A stretch of DNA of 64,000 nucleotides from Lumnitzera littorea. Taxonomy: Eukaryota; Streptophyta; Magnoliopsida; Myrtales; Combretaceae. The first letter of the stretch is position 1. Every line of letters begins with the position of its first letter. Of this stretch, positions 1 to 12,460 are shown piece after piece. The DNA is taken from the NCBI GenBank assembly GCA_024138015.1, contig JAMXBB010000011.1, forward strand, positions 76,999,897 through 77,063,896, given 5' to 3'. The notes under the pieces were generated by a model, which searched no databases, was not told the DNA's origin, and saw only the letters and a list, made by a program, of their open reading frames with translations. The position numbers and the translations under genes are program-made.

Positions 1-1102
1 TCCCAAACAGTTTGATGTTCTTCAATGAGCTTGCACGGAATTGATTAATGTGACCCCTGAGCAAGTTGTTACTTAAATCAAGGTCTGTCATGGATGGTAC
101 AGACAGCAAAGACATCGGTATAGATGCATTAAACATGTTATTTGAGAAGTCTAGGTACACAAGTTCTGTCATATTGGTGAATATATCAGGTATTGGACCC
201 GAAAAATTATTGGATGAAAGGTAAAACAAAATAAGACTTTGGAGGTTAGAAAATGTAGGAGGGATTTGACCAGTTAACTTATTTACTGACAGATCTAATC
301 TAGTGAGCTGTGTTAAACTACCAAGTGAAGCAGGTAACAATCCTGTGAAGTTACATTCAGGAAGCCACAAAATTTGCAAGGACTCCAAATGGCCTATTTC
401 TGTTGGCAATGCCCCAGAGAAGCTCGTTGATGATAAGTCTAAAGTCTCCAGTGGACTACTCCAATTTGATCTTGGTAAGTGGCCATAGAGATCAAGATTA
501 TTAGACAAATCAAGAAATTTAAGATTTGGTAAAAGAAAAACTACATCGGGGAAATGGCCTTGCAACTGACAGGAGCGCAGACTGAGCACTTGTAAAGACG
601 AAGAGAGATTGGTGAAAAGGCGTGCATCAAATGAGGACATGTCCAATCCATCGAAAATAAGGACTCTGAGCTTGCTCAAGTTATGAAATAACAGGGATGG
701 ACTAGTGGATGTTATATCTGGAGAAATATCAGAAGAGTTATTAGATAAACTATCATTGGTCTTAATGGACAGCAACTTCGAAGAGAACATGGAACTGGAT
801 CCTTGTGGGTTGCAGCCAAGATCAATGCTGATTACATCTCCTGTATTTGGATTGCATGTGACTCCACTCCACATGCAACAATCTGATCTACTGGTGTTCC
901 AGGAAGCAATCTTAAGTGGCCTAGGAAATCCCAAACTTGTTTTACAATGAACTGATTCACTGTTCTGTAAAATGTAGTTTCTCAATTGAAGCAGGTCAGA
1001 CTTTTGGTCAAGCTGGGATTCCTTTGCCTGTACAGAAGTAGAGAATACACAAAAATAGAAAGAGCATAGAAATACAGCATAAGAAAAGTAACAAAGCATC
1101 AT
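1..1102 (-). CDS. LRR receptor-like protein, 5' part (copy A, cut by window edge)
   Basis: N-terminal 367 codons of a gene nearly identical to the complete RLP at 39326-42121; the rest lies left of the window. The start ATG is at 1100-1102, followed by a hydrophobic signal peptide, an LRR N-terminal cap with the SDCCMWSGVTC motif, and about eight extracellular LRRs. Aligned base by base with 41020-42121 there are 12 substitutions and no indels (98.9% identity), and no stop codon is introduced. Seven substitutions change residues: R27K, C29S, T130I, E186D, G216S, I220T and C294Y (complete gene to this copy). C29 is the first cysteine after the predicted signal cleavage site, a position commonly cysteine in this family, so its loss may affect the cap. 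Expected role by family: plasma-membrane receptor without kinase domain. Whether the 3' part is intact is not visible. Confidence 0.9.
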   Translation of the reverse strand, partial: MMLCYFSYAVFLCSFYFCVFSTSVQAKESQLDQKSDLLQLRNYILQNSESVHCKTSLGFPRPLKIASWNTSRSDCCMWSGVTCNPNTGDVISIDLGCNPQGSSSMFSSKLLSIKTNDSLSNNSSDISPDITSTSPSLLFHNLSKLRVLIFDGLDMSSFDARLFTNLSSSLQVLSLRSCQLQGHFPDVVFLLPNLKFLDLSNNLDLYGHLPRSNWSSPLETLDLSSTSFSGALPTEIGHLESLQILWLPECNFTGLLPASLGSLTQLTRLDLSVNKLTGQIPPTFSNLQSLILFYLSSNNFSGPIPDIFTNMTELVYLDFSNNMFNASIPMSLLSVPSMTDLDLSNNLLRGHINQFRASSLKNIKLFG

Positions 1103-2332
1103 GATTAAGATAGGTTCGATGACTTTACAGATACTACTCCCGTGCATCCTGAACATGATTATCGGCTTATAACAAGCTCTCACTTTAAGAAACCTCCAAA
1201 AACCAATAATTTAGCTAAAAGTCCTTCAATCAGACGTGACCGTTGTAACAAACTCTCTTTTTGTTTTGTTTTGGGCCCATTAACGAGTACCATTGACATT
1301 TTCTTATTAATTAATCGATTAAATGAATTAATTGTATAATAGAATTCATTGTTTGGTTTTCACAACAATTGTTAATCTGTAAGCCCATCTACAAGGAAAG
1401 CACTGCAAAAACGACATGAAAGATTTAGAAAGACCAATCACGACTAAAATTTGATTGGCTGAGTGGAAAAGAATACATGCTTACGTTTAACCACCCCTCG
1501 TCAGCTTGATTCCAATCCACTACCAGCAAAAACAGAGAAGTTAAGGCAGAAAAAACATAGGCCAGAACAGTCAACAAGCCTCGCCTGGAAATGCTGATCT
1601 AAGGGCCGCTTCTAGATGGCTAACTATGTATGATTCTGTGTTACAGAAGGAAGAAGATAATGGAAATTAGAAATGTAAGAACTTTCTTGGCTGTGGAATG
1701 TAAACTGTAGTATGTATAACAAGGATTGACAGATGATGATAAGATGAGTTTAGAGGAATTATATACGCCATATTTTTGTCAGGCATTGTGGGCGGTTAGA
1801 GGTGATAATATAAGATTTGGACCTCTGTAGCTTATGGTTGCTATAGGGTGTTTTCTGCCTTAAGGATCCATATTTGCACATGTTATAATTTTACTGGTAA
1901 TTGTTCAACAGTCATCAAAATATACAGCATGTTAGTACCATTGATGCCTTTCTTGCCTTAGGGCCTGAAGCAGTTTTCTTGCTTTTCTTACTTGGAGTCG
2001 TGGATGTTTCTGTTTGTGTTTCATTTTTAATGAAGTATTGCGTAGCACCCAAAAAAGCATGCACCATTTACTTATAGGTTCTATATGTAGGAATCCAGAA
2101 TGTGGATTGTAGAAGCGTAGGCCACAGAGTTTGCAACTGAAGCCTAAGCAATGGTGGTGTTGATTAATATAAGCTTCAAAAGAATTGAATGTGGCTTCCA
2201 AGAGAAGCTACCGGAGCATCACGTACCTGCAGATGTTTTTCTATACTTTATTACATGTATCGTATAATATATTAATCTCTTGACCTAAAATCCATTGCCT
2301 ACAAGCAAGCATCCAAACTTTTTATACAAAAC
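1103..2332. other. Upstream region of RLP copy A (duplicated in block B)
   Basis: Non-coding 5' flank of the copy A gene, homologous to 42122-43497 with scattered substitutions and several indels, including about 28 bp present only here near 1214-1241 and about 100 bp present only in block B. On the gene strand there is a TATAA at 1167-1172 (about 65 bp before the ATG) and a CCAAT motif at 1454-1459; both are conserved in block B. They are weak promoter candidates only. Short open frames here are not preserved in block B, so I do not call genes. Confidence 0.6.
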
Positions 2333-2340
2333 TACTTTAG

Positions 2341-2934
2341 GATGAGGTTGCAAATGAACCGAGCCGAGCTCCTTGCAAGCTCAAGCTCAGGGAACTCGGC
2401 TTAGCTCAAACTCGATCAGCAAATAAGTCAAATTCAAGCTTAAGATAAAACTCGTTTATCTAAACAAACCGAGCTCAAACTCTAATTCAAGCTTATGAGC
2501 CGACTCATTTAGGCCTGTAAGCAGGCTTACAGGCTTGATCTATGTTTATATATTATATATGATATACTATATATTATTAAAATTTAAAAGCTAATATATA
2601 TATAATATATATAAATATATAATATATTATAAGATAATATATAGTATATAATATAATTCTTGTCCACTATTCATTAATCTATTTATTTATATATTTTTTC
2701 ATTTTGTATATTTAAGTCTGTGAGTAGACTTGAGATTGGCTTGCCTTAGTTCAACTCAACTCGAGATCGATTAGTAAATGAATCAAACTTGAACTCAAGA
2801 TAAAGCCCGTTTATCTAAATAAAATGAACCTAAGCCTTGATTGCAAGCTTGATAAAAAGCTTAACTTGATAATTTATAAATGAGCCGAACCTAAGCTTTT
2901 AAAAGCTCAACTTGGTTCGACTGGTTTGCAAACT
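2341..2934. mobile_element. Foldback hAT-type MITE (copy A)
   Basis: A 594-bp element rich in repeated GAGCTCGA/CAAGCTT-type words with imperfect terminal inverted repeats around TTGCAAATGA. Flanking 8-bp direct repeats are tactttag (2333-2340) and tacttaaa (2935-2942), 6 of 8 matching, which suits a hAT-type insertion. The same element with the same flanks is at 43506-45346, so it was present before the segmental duplication. The middle is very AT-rich (TATA runs near 2550-2660). No coding capacity. Confidence 0.6.
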
Positions 2935-2942
2935 TACTTAAA

Positions 2943-4372
2943 GACCATATAATATGTGGATAACAATTTGAATTATAGTTTTTATAATAATAATAATAAT
3001 AATATGATTTAATATATAGCGTATTTGTTTTAACAAAATAGCCAATTCGAAATAAGTTGCCAAGCTGTCTTCATTCCTTTAATCGTAATTATTGAGCATT
3101 GGAATAATTTAGCAAGAAAAAAAAAAGAAAAATATCATAATAATGTCTAAATATTTACCATAAATGGTTTGAGAAAGCCATAATATGTACTATTCATTTC
3201 CATACTAGAATTTAGTTATTTATATATACATCTTTGTCACATAATCATGAAAACTGTGGGCTAAGCAATAAGTATGTGCCATATACTAGACTAAGTGGTT
3301 CTTTATTTTCATATGCATGGAAAAGTTTGTTTATCTCTCTTCAAGTAAATCTATGATTGTCAAAAGATTCATAAATCATCAGTTCTGAACTATCCTTTTT
3401 TTTTTTCTCCTAACCTAAAATTTGTTGTGACCATGCTCAAAAGATTGCTGCTTCTAGCCAAATCACATGCATTAGCATGGCATAGAGGCATTGGTATCAC
3501 AATACGTTTGTCTTAAATCTGCTTGTTTCTTGTGGGGAAAAAAAATAAAAGATTATGTTTGATTCCTTTACTCTCTATAACTCATTGAAAGGATATTTGT
3601 TTTGCATCCCGAGACTATAGGTTAAAGAAGATTATGACCACCACCACCACGATATTAAAAGAGTTTGAGAGTATTTTATTACAAGTAGCTAATACTAAGT
3701 TGAATTATGCTATGTACCTTATTATTGATTTTGTAATACAAATGAGTTTTATCATTGAAGTTTTGCCTTTGTAATGACAAGGAGCTTTAATTTATGCAAG
3801 ACTGTATATTATTGATTTGTTTGAGGTGTTTATTGGTACTATCTAAAGAGGAACCCCCAAGAAAAAGTGATTGACCATCTTTCCTAAACCCAACTCAATG
3901 CAAAATATTCCTTAGAGATTGGTGTTACATTATTTAATTAACCTACTTGGTGAATATCTTTCACTAGTAGAGAAAAGATTTATTGAATAATCTACACTTA
4001 AAAACAAAATTATTTAAGTTTTTTTCATGTTTTCTCCTTTTATTAATGCATAATGGTAAGGATTTGCTATTATTTGTTATCCATGTCTTAACGAAGGGGT
4101 TCAAAACTATCGAAACAATTAATTTTCACTTAATATTTACAAAAGATAGGCCTAAATGGCCCCTAAAAATAAAAGAGAGCGTATGTTCAATCGCAACTGG
4201 AAACAAAATAATGTTAAATACTTTTTAGCAACATGTTGCCATGATAATTCTTACAAACCGTTAAAACCTTAATGATTTAGTTAGATTTCATGGTATGGCC
4301 TCGATGATTTTTCATAAGTGAGTCGTGGGAGAAGTTATCAAAATTTCTAAGGTGAAATATGTGGTATGACTA
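2943..4372. other. Intergenic sequence, duplicated in block B
   Basis: Homologous to 45355-45999 plus 55750-56615, where it is split by the PIF/Harbinger insertion; the uninterrupted target TTA is at 3568-3570. AT-rich with (TAA)n near 2985 and homopolymer runs. No gene recognised; a short frame near 3983-4228 is not conserved in length in block B, which has about 70 extra bases there. Confidence 0.6.
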
Positions 4373-5320
4373 GGAGTAAGTAGACCGGAGGCTAAGTTGA
4401 ACTTGAAACTGGCCTGGTCAAGGCCGATTCAACTTGGCCCGTTCGTTCAGCAGCCTATGATCTGTCCCTTTTTTTTTTTTTTTAATCTTTTAAATTTCTC
4501 TTTTTCCAAGCTATTTTATTTTTCTATTTTCCTAAACGACAATTTTACATACTAACACATGTGAATTTAAAATTTAGCAAAAATTTAAATTTGATAGTAG
4601 ACATTTATACAATATTCTGCCACATAATGGTAATGTATTATATATTAAAATTATATTGTACATGAGATGTAATAAAATGCTTTTATTATATTTCAAATGA
4701 CTTCAAAATTAAATATTTTTTTATCATATTGCATGAGCAATTGCCCATGTATCCGGTATACAGAATCAAACCATTGTAGTTCCCAAATAATTTTTAATTT
4801 TCTTTTTTAAAATTTAATGTGTTAGTCAGTTTTTTTATTTGAAAAAAACCATCATGTTTATGTAATGAGCTATTTTAATTTTTATTTTAAAAAGTCCTAT
4901 AGTACAAACTAATTTTTATTCTAGCATCTTTAATTTCCAAAATAACTTATATCGCTAACTCCTCGATTTGAAAAATACCAATTAAGGTTTCTTTTTTTTT
5001 GAAAAAGAATTTATCTAGTCTAAGTGTCTAATACAAGACATAGAAAAGAGAAAAAAAGCAAGTGTTAATCGCTATCACCTTGGGAGCCGCTTCATTCTAA
5101 AATGGATCCATAACTTCCTCCTAAGCAGTTGAAGTCACTAAAGTATTTATCTTCCTCTTTGAAATTTTGCATTGGCTCTTATTCTCTATTGGCTACTTTC
5201 CACTAATCTTCATTGCAAGTTGTAACTTCCACATTGTCCAAGCTCAGTGAGGTACGACGATCATCACAAATGAGCTCAACGATAATAAAATACCTTTTCT
5301 ACTACTATTGTTAAGGCTAG

Positions 5321-8300
5321 TGTCACGTCCCGAGAAGGTAGAGTCGTAATAGTACCACCGTGTAAGCCGTCCTAAGATAGAAACTATCCTTATAGTTGCT
5401 ATCTTAAACCTAGTTCACATTAGGTATACTTAACTTTACTTCTTTCAAGTATCTAATTCGATACCTATTTGATATAAACTTATGAAATAATCTTTAAAAA
5501 TAAACTCAAAATTCGACTTTGAAAAAAAGTGATAGTAAGTCCCATAGGTACTTATCATTTCATATACAAATTAGACTAATGAAAACTACTAAGCCTCTTG
5601 AAGAGACTTGTGTAGTTTTCCTTAAAAGTTAGGAAAATCAATACTAAGGACCATTACCAGCCATTCCTTGTTACGTCTCACTCCCTATTCTAATTTACTA
5701 GTATTTTGGTTTTTGGTAGATACTTATAATTCATTCAAAACTTGTAAAACAAATAATAGGAGAATGAGTGACAACTTGCTCAATATATAGGACGGATATA
5801 GAAGTATTCATTCAGCACAACACAAGCAAATTTTTCAACTTTGGTTAGATGTAACATGTGTACGAGCAAATGCTATCACACGATGTTATTTGGTCCATCA
5901 TGAGATTAAAGAAATTACACTCACTCTAATCCGAGTTGAGGAGCTTAACATTACATACTTGCAAATCAAAACCAAATCGAGAGTTGTGCAATGGAAAACA
6001 CCCTTCTCCTGTGACCACCTTTAAACCACAACCCTCAATTTTACCATGACCTTTCTCTTGTCACTTAATTCGGTTAAGGGTGGGGAAAGGACTATTTTAG
6101 CTATCCTCATCGAAGGTAATTCGTGTTTAGCTCGAGAATCCTAATCGTTACCTCCAGTGAGTTACAACACGTATCAAGTTAGGTGTTAAGCCAAGTTTAA
6201 GTTAGTTTATTCCTAAGGTAATCAATCAAGCTCAAATAATTCAAGCATAATATTTACAAAATAACCATAACATGGAGCTTAGATCTCAACAAATCGAATC
6301 TCAAACACAAGCGTTACATATGCACAAATAGCTAACTACAATCACAAGCAGATACATACCAAAGTCTTTAGATATTTTGAAATAATATTCCAAAATACTA
6401 TAAAGTATTAATCCCACTTAGTTATCTTAATGCTCACTATGGTAAACTCATATCGTCAAAGCTTTGTTCATTGGAAGACCTATATATATATAAAACCTAG
6501 ATTTAGTTTTTATAAGAGTTACGAAAACATCAAGGTTTTATCTACTCTTTTATTTCTTTCTAAAGTTATAATATATATATATATATATATATATCTAAGG
6601 TGTATTATTATTTTCCTTATATAACAAAATATAGTTTTATTATAAAAGTTAGGTTATTAAGTATTGATAATATATATAGTTATACTATTACATATAATAT
6701 ATCATTTTAATCGTATCAAAACGTACTTTTAATTAATCAAATTATGTTTCAATTATAATAAGGTTATCGTATTTTATAAATTCTCATAATATTATAGAGA
6801 TATAGGTTATATTACCAAGGATTATTCAATTTTAGTAAAAGTAGTGTTATTGGATTCATACACATGTAATGATACGTATTACGAGTTCTATTTCGAAAGA
6901 TGACTTCTAAAGGATACTTCGAGTTTCTAATATATCCAAACGTCCTTATAATAAGTATTATTATATTATACTCATTTTATGTAATGAGACTATATTTTAT
7001 ATAGTTTTCTAATATAACTTAATAATATAAGTATTATCTAAACCTAATATGTATATATCATAGCCCGATTGTAAAACTATTATCAAATATATTAAAAAAT
7101 TCATTTTACCAAATCTGATCAGCTTGGATATGTACAGTTTTTATTTCTATATTTATCACATTTTATCCTATTATTACTAAAAACCTGCTCGAATTTGTAA
7201 TTTAAGCTATTTTACTATAAAAATTCATAATAAATGGCTTAGGTCACCAAATAATTCTTTAAAAATTTCTATAAACTCTTAAAAATATGGGGAATTCAAT
7301 CAGTATGTGGTTTCATGCTATCGGTTTATCACTTATATATACATTTTTACCCTTAAATTATGATTAATTATATAAATAATATCGTTTTTATACGAAATAA
7401 TTTCCAACAATCTTCAATATCACTAAAAGTTTCCAAAGGTCAGTAATTACCAATTTCATTAATTAATTTAATAAAAATCTAATTACATCATCATTTAGCC
7501 CCATTTTTAGTCATTTTTAGGTTAAAAAACATACAATAATTATTAAGATACATGAATTGAAAATCAGGCTACATAGTAATTAACTATACATAATATGTAT
7601 TCTATATAAAAATTATCAGTTAGAAAATACATCATTTAGTGTATTTGTTTTGAAAGTTAAATTTTAGATGAATAATAACTTTCTTAAGTATATAAAATAT
7701 TCACAATTTTGAAAAAATAAAATTATAACATGAACGTAAATATAAAGCAACTTAAGAATTAATTTTTTCATATATTTTCTAATTGTTTTATTTTATTTTA
7801 TTTAAATGAGGGAAAATAAGGCAAAAAATTAATTGACTTGTTCATTGATGTTCTAGACACCATTGGTCGGTGAGAGGTTGTCGGCTGGCTTATTCGACAG
7901 TGACTCTACTAGGGGGCAGTAGGGCTACATCGCAGATTATGGTTTGGCTTAGGAACCACACTAGATTGGTGTATTGCTTTGTTTTTTTTTTTTTTTTTTT
8001 TCTAATTTTGTATTACTTTTCTAAAATTTTCTTTTGGTTTCTTAAGTTGTTGAATGTCTTATTTGATGTCCTAGGGTCCTTTTATACTTATTTCAAGTGG
8101 CCAAGATTTTTTTTTTCCTTTTTTTCTTTTATTTTTTTTCATTTTTTCCCTAATATCCAAGCATGATGTGTCTATTTTTTATTAATCTTACTTTTGACAC
8201 AGCAATTAGAATGAATCTGAAGCCGCCACACCTAAATTTTAGATTTTTCCTAAGCATTTGGATAGGTTTTGATAATTTTCTTAAACAAATATTAGTATTC

Positions 8301-9083
8301 TAAGTATATAATACTAATATCTAGTAATTTTACTAATATACGTGTATATATCCTATATACTTAATGCATGTAATGTGTAATCACATTTATGTAATTATAT
8401 TTTTCTCGTACTATTTATTTTTATGATATATTTTCTCTCTAGTTTTGCGAATTTATTACTTATTATATATAATTATATAATTTCAGGTTAATTTACGAGT
8501 ATATTTATTATATATATCAAGTATATTCATAAATATATATATATATATATTCATATAGTATATTATGTAATATTATTCCTTCTTATAACTTAAACAACCT
8601 TTCTCTAAGTGCTCGTTGCATGTTAAGCTCGATTTCGGAGGTTCCGACAAGTTTTACACTATTTTGAATAATTATACTTGTAAAGCTAAAATTGGGTTTT
8701 TAGAATATTATCTTTAAAATATAACTTTATTAGGTTACTTTAACTAACTTTTCTAACTTAGTTGTAAAGTTTGAGCCCAGTCAAATATGTTTTTTCGAAA
8801 GCCTTAAATTCAGATACGATTGCTCTAGATACGACTTTAGGAGCTCATACAAAGTAAATCCTCGTTGTTTTGATTGTATTCTTGATAATCTATTATATTT
8901 TTTACATTCAAGTATACAAGAATTCCTTGATTAGGGTTATCATGTTTTTCGTAAATTTCTAACCTAATCAATTTACTTTCTAGAATGCCCTAAATCAATT
9001 ATTGACCCTAATCATATAAGAATAGAGTTTTGTCCTAATACTCAGATGTTCATGTCCTGATTGCTAATTTATAGAATATCACA
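5321..9083 (+). mobile_element. 3.76-kb solo LTR (TGTCACGTCCC family) in hAT copy A
   Basis: Starts TGTCACGTCCCG and ends ATATCACA, with 5-bp flanking repeats gctag (5316-5320) and actag (9084-9088). Block B at 57560-57590 is the empty site: removing this segment plus one flank aligns the two copies without a gap. No internal coding region and no second LTR are seen, so a solo LTR is the simplest reading. It shares blocks with 12461-15736 and 21543-24482, for example the shared word tgacaacttgct. LTRs this long with TGTCAC starts suit Ty3/gypsy chromoviruses of the Del/Tekay kind; that lineage call is inference. Contains (TA)n at 6568-6594 and 8536-8552. Confidence 0.8.
6568..6594. repeat. 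(AT)n microsatellite
   Basis: About 13 uninterrupted AT units inside the solo LTR. Confidence 0.9.
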
Positions 9084-11332
9084 ACTAGGACAACGAGAAC
9101 ATGTCAAGTTATGCAAGAGAGGATCGGATATATTTCTCTATGCAATTTCCACCACTCAAGAATATCAAAGTCACTAATACCGATATTTTCAAGAAACTCA
9201 AAGTCAATATTAAGATAGTGCTGTAGCTCTATTTGTTGTCCTCTAGACCTCTGGCGCTTTAACTTTTGTATAGCAGCTTATTCCCCCTAAAGGAGTAATT
9301 GCTTGTTGTTGGGGAAGGTAATGGAGTGACTGTAGCTTGCTCACCGTATGTGTAGGAGATATGCTGGAACAGCTCGTTCATTTCATCTGTCACTCAATGA
9401 AGCTCATTCATTGCAATTACAACATATTCATTTAGCATATTAGAAAGGTTATAAGTAATCTGATATTACATATTTAGATAATTTTGAAGAACTTCCATTC
9501 TACATCGAGGATCTAAAATAGTAGCAATAAGGTAGATTGAGGGAATTTCCCTATAATACTATAGCTACTTTTACGCCATCTCAACAATAGATATTGGCAA
9601 TATTGGGTCTTGACGCACATTAAGCCAAGCCGTAATTATCTTGACTACTTCCATTATGAAATAGTATACGCTGGGCCTGTATACTTAGGAAAAAGTGTTA
9701 GGAGCACCTTGGAAAACTCTCAGTACATCTAGTAACTCATCACAAACATCTTAATCTCTTGCATGGATTTCAAATTCTTAAATATGATGCATGCAAAACC
9801 TACATAGCAGTTCTTATAGGCAACTGTACTTTGCAAGATATCATACATTGAATTCCAGCGATGTTTTACATTTTTTTAATTTTTTTTATACATTTTACCA
9901 TTTTCTATACAAAAGTCCCTCCTTATTCTATGTAGAAAGAGTTTTTCGATAATAGTTTTATTCGCATACCTTATTAGAATATCTTTATATTCTGGAGATT
10001 CCATACCTTTTTTCAACATACAAATTTAAAATGTGGCATGCATATCTTATGTGGAAAAATATTCCTCACAAATTAGCTTGGTAAAGATTTTTCAATTCAC
10101 TTATAAATGCAGTGTTGGCACTAGCATTAGCAAAATTGATTGAAAATATTTTATGTTGCAATTGATACTCCTCGAGAATGATAGATATTGTCCTATATAT
10201 CTCCTATGTCATGTGTCGTTCGTTGAAGACCCTAAGGGCCAACAACCTTTTATTTAGTTACTATTTATTATCTATCCAGTGACAAGTTACTCTTGTATAT
10301 GAATTTTCTTACCACCTATCCGTTCATATATCTACACATCTCAATAGTTGTGTATCTAAGGAGCTGAACACAACAACTAAGTCTCTCTTACCTTTGTTAT
10401 ATAATTGTTTGTTGGCTTTTGTATATTGTTTTAGTATCAAACAAATGCTCGTTTGGGTTTAACACCTCTTATTTGTATTAAAGATGAGACTTGCGCTTAC
10501 CTATACTGAGAGAGAGATGCACGTTTGTGATGTACTGTGCAAGTGCCATCTTCTGTTCTCCACATCGTGTCAAAATAACACAAACAACTGAAAACTGCTA
10601 AGCCATGCAATTTATTGTTGGGATTTATTGATGTCCTGCTCCGACGAATGCTTTCATTGTAGGTATCTAGTCAATGTCTCATAGTCGTCCCCTTTCTTCC
10701 ATGCATAGCTCAAGGTGTAGTAGTTGCATTGCATGCGTTGCCTTCCCTATCTGTAATTTTAGTAAAATGTTTAGTAAATATTTCTAACTCTATGGGTTTT
10801 GAGGGCTTACTTGGGTCACTATGTGGTAACTCCTCAACGTCGTCTCCACTTACTTCCTCACACTTCGCAACAACATCTTACTAGTATGAAGTTTGTTGCT
10901 CAAAACCAAGAGAAACTGTCAAAGACTCTATTAAATCCTCATATCATTCACTGGTAAAGTCGTGCTAAACACCATAATCATCGACATCAACAGGTTGCTC
11001 AATTTAGGGATTTTTCCCTTTTTCCCTAGAATCCTTCTTGCTGGAGGACACAAAAAAAAAATGATCCATTTATATTTCTAGCGTTTCACATGCAATTTAT
11101 AATAGCAAAACAAAGGAGGAATGGTGCACAAAGTAATGCGCGTGAACCGGTAAAAAATTTAACTATTATGTAAAGTGAAAAATATGGTTTTTAAGGAAAA
11201 TATTTCCAATAGAGAGTAGAGTTTAGCACAAATTTTTTTTTTTCAAACAAAAATAAAGTGCATCATGTGGAGTACATGCATTTATGTAATAAAGTGTAGC
11301 AAATGGAAGTAAACTTTAGCAAAGAAAACTTT

Positions 11333-11742
11333 AACTATTGCACAAAATATTATTGTGCTAAAAAATAATACAGAGGGATTGACATATGTATAGTCTATGG
11401 AATGATTTTTGTGATGTCTAGACAAGTGGTGCAATGCAATTTATAGTACGCACGTTTCTTTAAAAATTTGAAACCAATCTTTCAAAACGTCTGTTCTAAA
11501 ATTTTCAAATCATTTATTACTTTGTGCAAAAAACTTCAACTATTGCACAAAATATTGTTGTGCTAAAAAATAATATAGAGGGATTAACATGCATATAATC
11601 TGTAGAATGATTTTTTGTGAGGTCTAGACAAGTGGTGCAATGCAATTTATAATAAGCGCGTTTCTTTAAAAATTTGAAACCAAACTTTTAAAATGTTTGT
11701 TTTGAAATTTTCAACTCTTTTATTACTTTGTAGATTTTCAAA
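11333..11742. repeat. 205-bp tandem duplication, copy A only
   Basis: Two diverged units, 11333-11537 and 11538-11742, each beginning aactattgcacaaaatatt and ending in tttattactttgt. The hAT copy in block B has a single unit (about 59807-60000). It lies in the region upstream of the transposase start. Confidence 0.85.
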
Positions 11743-12118
11743 AATTAGAATGGTGATCTTCTCATTTCAAAAGGTTCATTGTATTTGTCACAACACGTAC
11801 GCATAAGTTGAATTCAAAATTTTCATTTGCCATACATGTCTACAAAACTAGCCAAGCAATAAATTGTAGGGCCATCTCACGTTTACCCATCCCATTTCCT
11901 ACCCATAAATCTTCTACTTGGCATTGAATTCCTCACATCACATAATTATTAATTGGACTAGTTTTTTTTTCTTTTTCTTTTTCTTTTCTTTTTTTATGGA
12001 CTTGGGTCACCGACCCACTGGCCCAAGTGAGTCATAACCTATTACCTACATGGACTCGCTAAGACCGGTGGGTCCAATTATAGGTCGAACCTGGCCCTTC
12101 CCTAAGTTTAGGAGTAAG

Positions 12119-12455
12119 CTGATAATGCTATTACACAAGGTACCTACTTGAGCCTTACTTAAACAAGTAGGTTTTTAATGGGTAATTAAGGTCACTAGGT
12201 AGATTCCAGGTAATAATTTTCGCAAAACCTATTCCCATAAGATAGGGTTATATGAAATCAAGATATTTTGCACCCACCTTGGAACCTATATTTTGAAGTA
12301 TACAAGGTATAAGTTCTAAGATATCATGTACCCACCCTATAATAGTAATTAAATAAAATTAATAAATAAAAGTCTCAATAAAATAAAATAATGCTCAACC
12401 CATCGGAAACCTTGGACTAAATGCTTGTCAATCTTGTCCCTTCTATCTTTAGTTT
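12119..12455. other. Short spacer between hAT and LTR, duplicated in block B
   Basis: Homologous to 60337-60673. AT-rich, no gene or element recognised. Confidence 0.5.
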
Positions 12456-12460
12456 TTAGT

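Larger units (their letters stand above)
5150..11060 (-). pseudogene. hAT transposase pseudogene (copy A), split by LTR
   Basis: Decayed minus-strand transposase of the plant RICESLEEPER/BED-finger hAT group. N-terminal region is near 11050, the catalytic core around 9900-10300, and the C-terminal dimerisation domain is split: its last part lies at about 5150-5320 and the rest resumes at 9084. It is recognised mainly by alignment to the better preserved copy at 57400-59540, to which it is about 85% identical. Multiple stops and frameshifts; no functional product. Coordinates of the ends are approximate, and 5321-9083 is not part of the gene. Confidence 0.7.
4381..12110 (-). mobile_element. 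hAT transposon (copy A), interrupted by a solo LTR
   Basis: Boundaries come from perfect 8-bp target duplications, ggagtaag at 4373-4380 and 12111-12118, and terminal inverted repeats that start TAGACC on the left and TAAACTTAGGG (reverse strand) on the right. The element encloses a decayed RICESLEEPER-type hAT transposase on the minus strand and is split by the 3763-bp LTR at 5321-9083; without it the element is about 3.96 kb. The same element at the same site in block B is 56624-60328, so insertion predates the duplication. A 205-bp tandem duplication at 11333-11742 is found only in this copy. Confidence 0.8.

Noticed and set aside
1932..2201. 89-codon minus-strand open frame upstream of RLP copy A
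   Set aside because: The corresponding part of block B (about 43070-43370) has indels that destroy the frame, and the protein shows no recognisable motif.
7870..8166. 98-codon plus-strand open frame with poly-Phe
   Set aside because: Poly(T)-driven frame inside a solo LTR; not conserved in the related LTRs.
5321..9083. Possible complete LTR retrotransposon
   Set aside because: No internal direct terminal repeats, primer site, polypurine tract or coding region; a solo LTR fits better.
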